A DNA stretch of 36,946 nt, taken from contig JASANZ010002033.1 in assembly GCA_030849805.1 (NCBI GenBank), forward strand, positions 1 through 36,946, written 5' to 3'. Both the position numbers and the translations under genes were made by a program. The notes under the pieces are model-generated. The model was not told the origin of the DNA. It did no database searches and saw nothing but the letters and a program-made list of their open reading frames with translations. Positions 36,169 through 36,946 of this stretch are shown here, piece after piece (position 1 is the first letter of the stretch; every line of letters starts with the position of its first letter). Source of the DNA: Sergeia podlipaevii. Its lineage: Eukaryota > Euglenozoa > Kinetoplastea > Trypanosomatida > Trypanosomatidae.

Positions 36169-36600
36169 TTAGTTACGCGGCTTCTCCTTCTTCTGACGGT
36201 ACAGGGCATACAGGCCGACGTTGGACACCTTCACGATCTTGAAGCGAACTCCGGGAATATCACCGACGGCGTGACCGCTACGGCCGAAACCAGACACGAG
36301 CACCTCATCGTTCTCCTCAATGAAGCTCAGGCAACCATCGTTGGGGACGAAGGCAATGATCTTCTTGTCGTTCTTGATGAGCTGCACGCGGACACACTTA
36401 CGAATAGCGGAGTTAGGCTGCTTGGCACCGACACCGATCTTCTCGAGAACAATACCCTTGGCGTGGGAAGAGCCACCGAAGGGGTTGGCCTTCTGAGCCA
36501 CAAAGGTGTGGGCGACCTTCCAGCTGTGGTCGGCCCAGCGGTTCTTGCGGCGCAGGCGCACGAGCTTACGTGCTGCGTTCTGTCCGTTGGTCTTCGTCAT
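36169..36600 (-). CDS. RPS23: 40S ribosomal protein S23 (uS12), copy B
   Basis: Tandem duplicate of copy A, offset by 903 bp, encoding the same 143-aa uS12 protein. The only differences I find are at 36196 versus 35293 (CGT/CGC Arg) and 36346 versus 35443 (GTC/GTG Val). Identity begins at the stop codon (the shared trinucleotide plus one or two bases) and ends at the ATG (CATGAT shared, then diverged). Multi-copy ribosomal protein genes in head-to-tail arrays are usual in trypanosomatids and raise transcript dosage without promoters. Confidence 0.97.
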   Translation of the reverse strand: MTKTNGQNAARKLVRLRRKNRWADHSWKVAHTFVAQKANPFGGSSHAKGIVLEKIGVGAKQPNSAIRKCVRVQLIKNDKKIIAFVPNDGCLSFIEENDEVLVSGFGRSGHAVGDIPGVRFKIVKVSNVGLYALYRQKKEKPRN

Positions 36601-36946
36601 GATTGACTTACTTCTTTTAATCGGAGAACAGAGAAAAAAATATTGAAAAAAAAATGGCAGAATTAAAAAGAATAGGAGAAAGAAGGAAACGAAAAAAAAA
36701 AAGCATGAGTGCCCGCTAGATTGTCAAGGCTGTTGAAACAACAAAGATGAGTGAGGTCAGCAACAACAACGAAACAAGGGGACGCTAAGGCAAAGTTGTC
36801 ACCAGCACCCTTCAGATACCATTGGGTACATTCGTCATGTTCCCTCTTGAATCCTCCTCAGGGACGAAAATCAAGAAGCAAGGACGCTTTCCGCATAGAT
36901 GTGTGCACAACTATAATTTTTTAACAAATAGAAAATAAAAATAATA
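36601..36946. other. Intergenic sequence at the right edge
   Basis: 346 bp upstream (in - sense) of RPS23 copy B, A-rich and with pyrimidine tracts on the coding sense. It becomes less biased after about 36710, but I see no open frame that can be assigned. Confidence 0.6.

Overview
The window is nuclear DNA of a trypanosomatid (kinetoplastid) flagellate. Its intron-less, moderately GC-rich reading frames sit in long AT-rich, low-complexity intergenic regions. Most upstream regions carry a pyrimidine tract followed by AG, as expected for spliced-leader trans-splicing. Genes form two unidirectional blocks that converge: every supported gene from 1 to 24864 is on the + strand and every one from 25829 to 36600 is on the - strand. 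The ORFs closely resemble kinetoplastid families (CRK1-type kinase, CBP1-type serine carboxypeptidase). Genus cannot be told from the sequence.

The + strand block holds: the last codons of an unidentified gene (1-96); a 1622-aa coiled-coil protein whose C-terminus resembles part of the MAP65/Ase1/PRC1 microtubule bundlers; a 284-aa hypothetical protein; a class I O-methyltransferase framed by a ~185-bp direct repeat; a golgin-84-like tail-anchored Golgi protein; a WD40 protein that may be the U4/U6 snRNP protein Prp4; a 1826-aa TPR plus multi-IQ protein; and a 668-aa protein that I read as the tau95/GTF3C5 subunit of RNA polymerase III factor TFIIIC.

The convergent strand-switch region (24865-25828) contains two identical tRNA-Lys(CTT) genes in head-to-head orientation. 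They form an inverted repeat with ~102-bp arms and a 95-bp spacer. Pol III genes are commonly found at trypanosomatid transcription-unit boundaries, and a Pol III factor gene lies next door.

The - strand block, read from right to left, holds two tandem ribosomal protein uS12 (RPS23) genes that are almost identical only inside the ORF, the cdc2-related kinase CRK1, chaperonin subunit CCT4 (delta) and a secretory/lysosomal serine carboxypeptidase. Intergenic regions of up to 2.8 kb hold microsatellites, homopolymers (including C/G runs of 11-18) and pyrimidine tracts, and no further gene that I can support.

The strongest candidates for something under-described are the TFIIIC subunit homologue, the MAP65-like C-terminus, the direct repeat framing the methyltransferase and the ORF-bounded identity of the two RPS23 copies.
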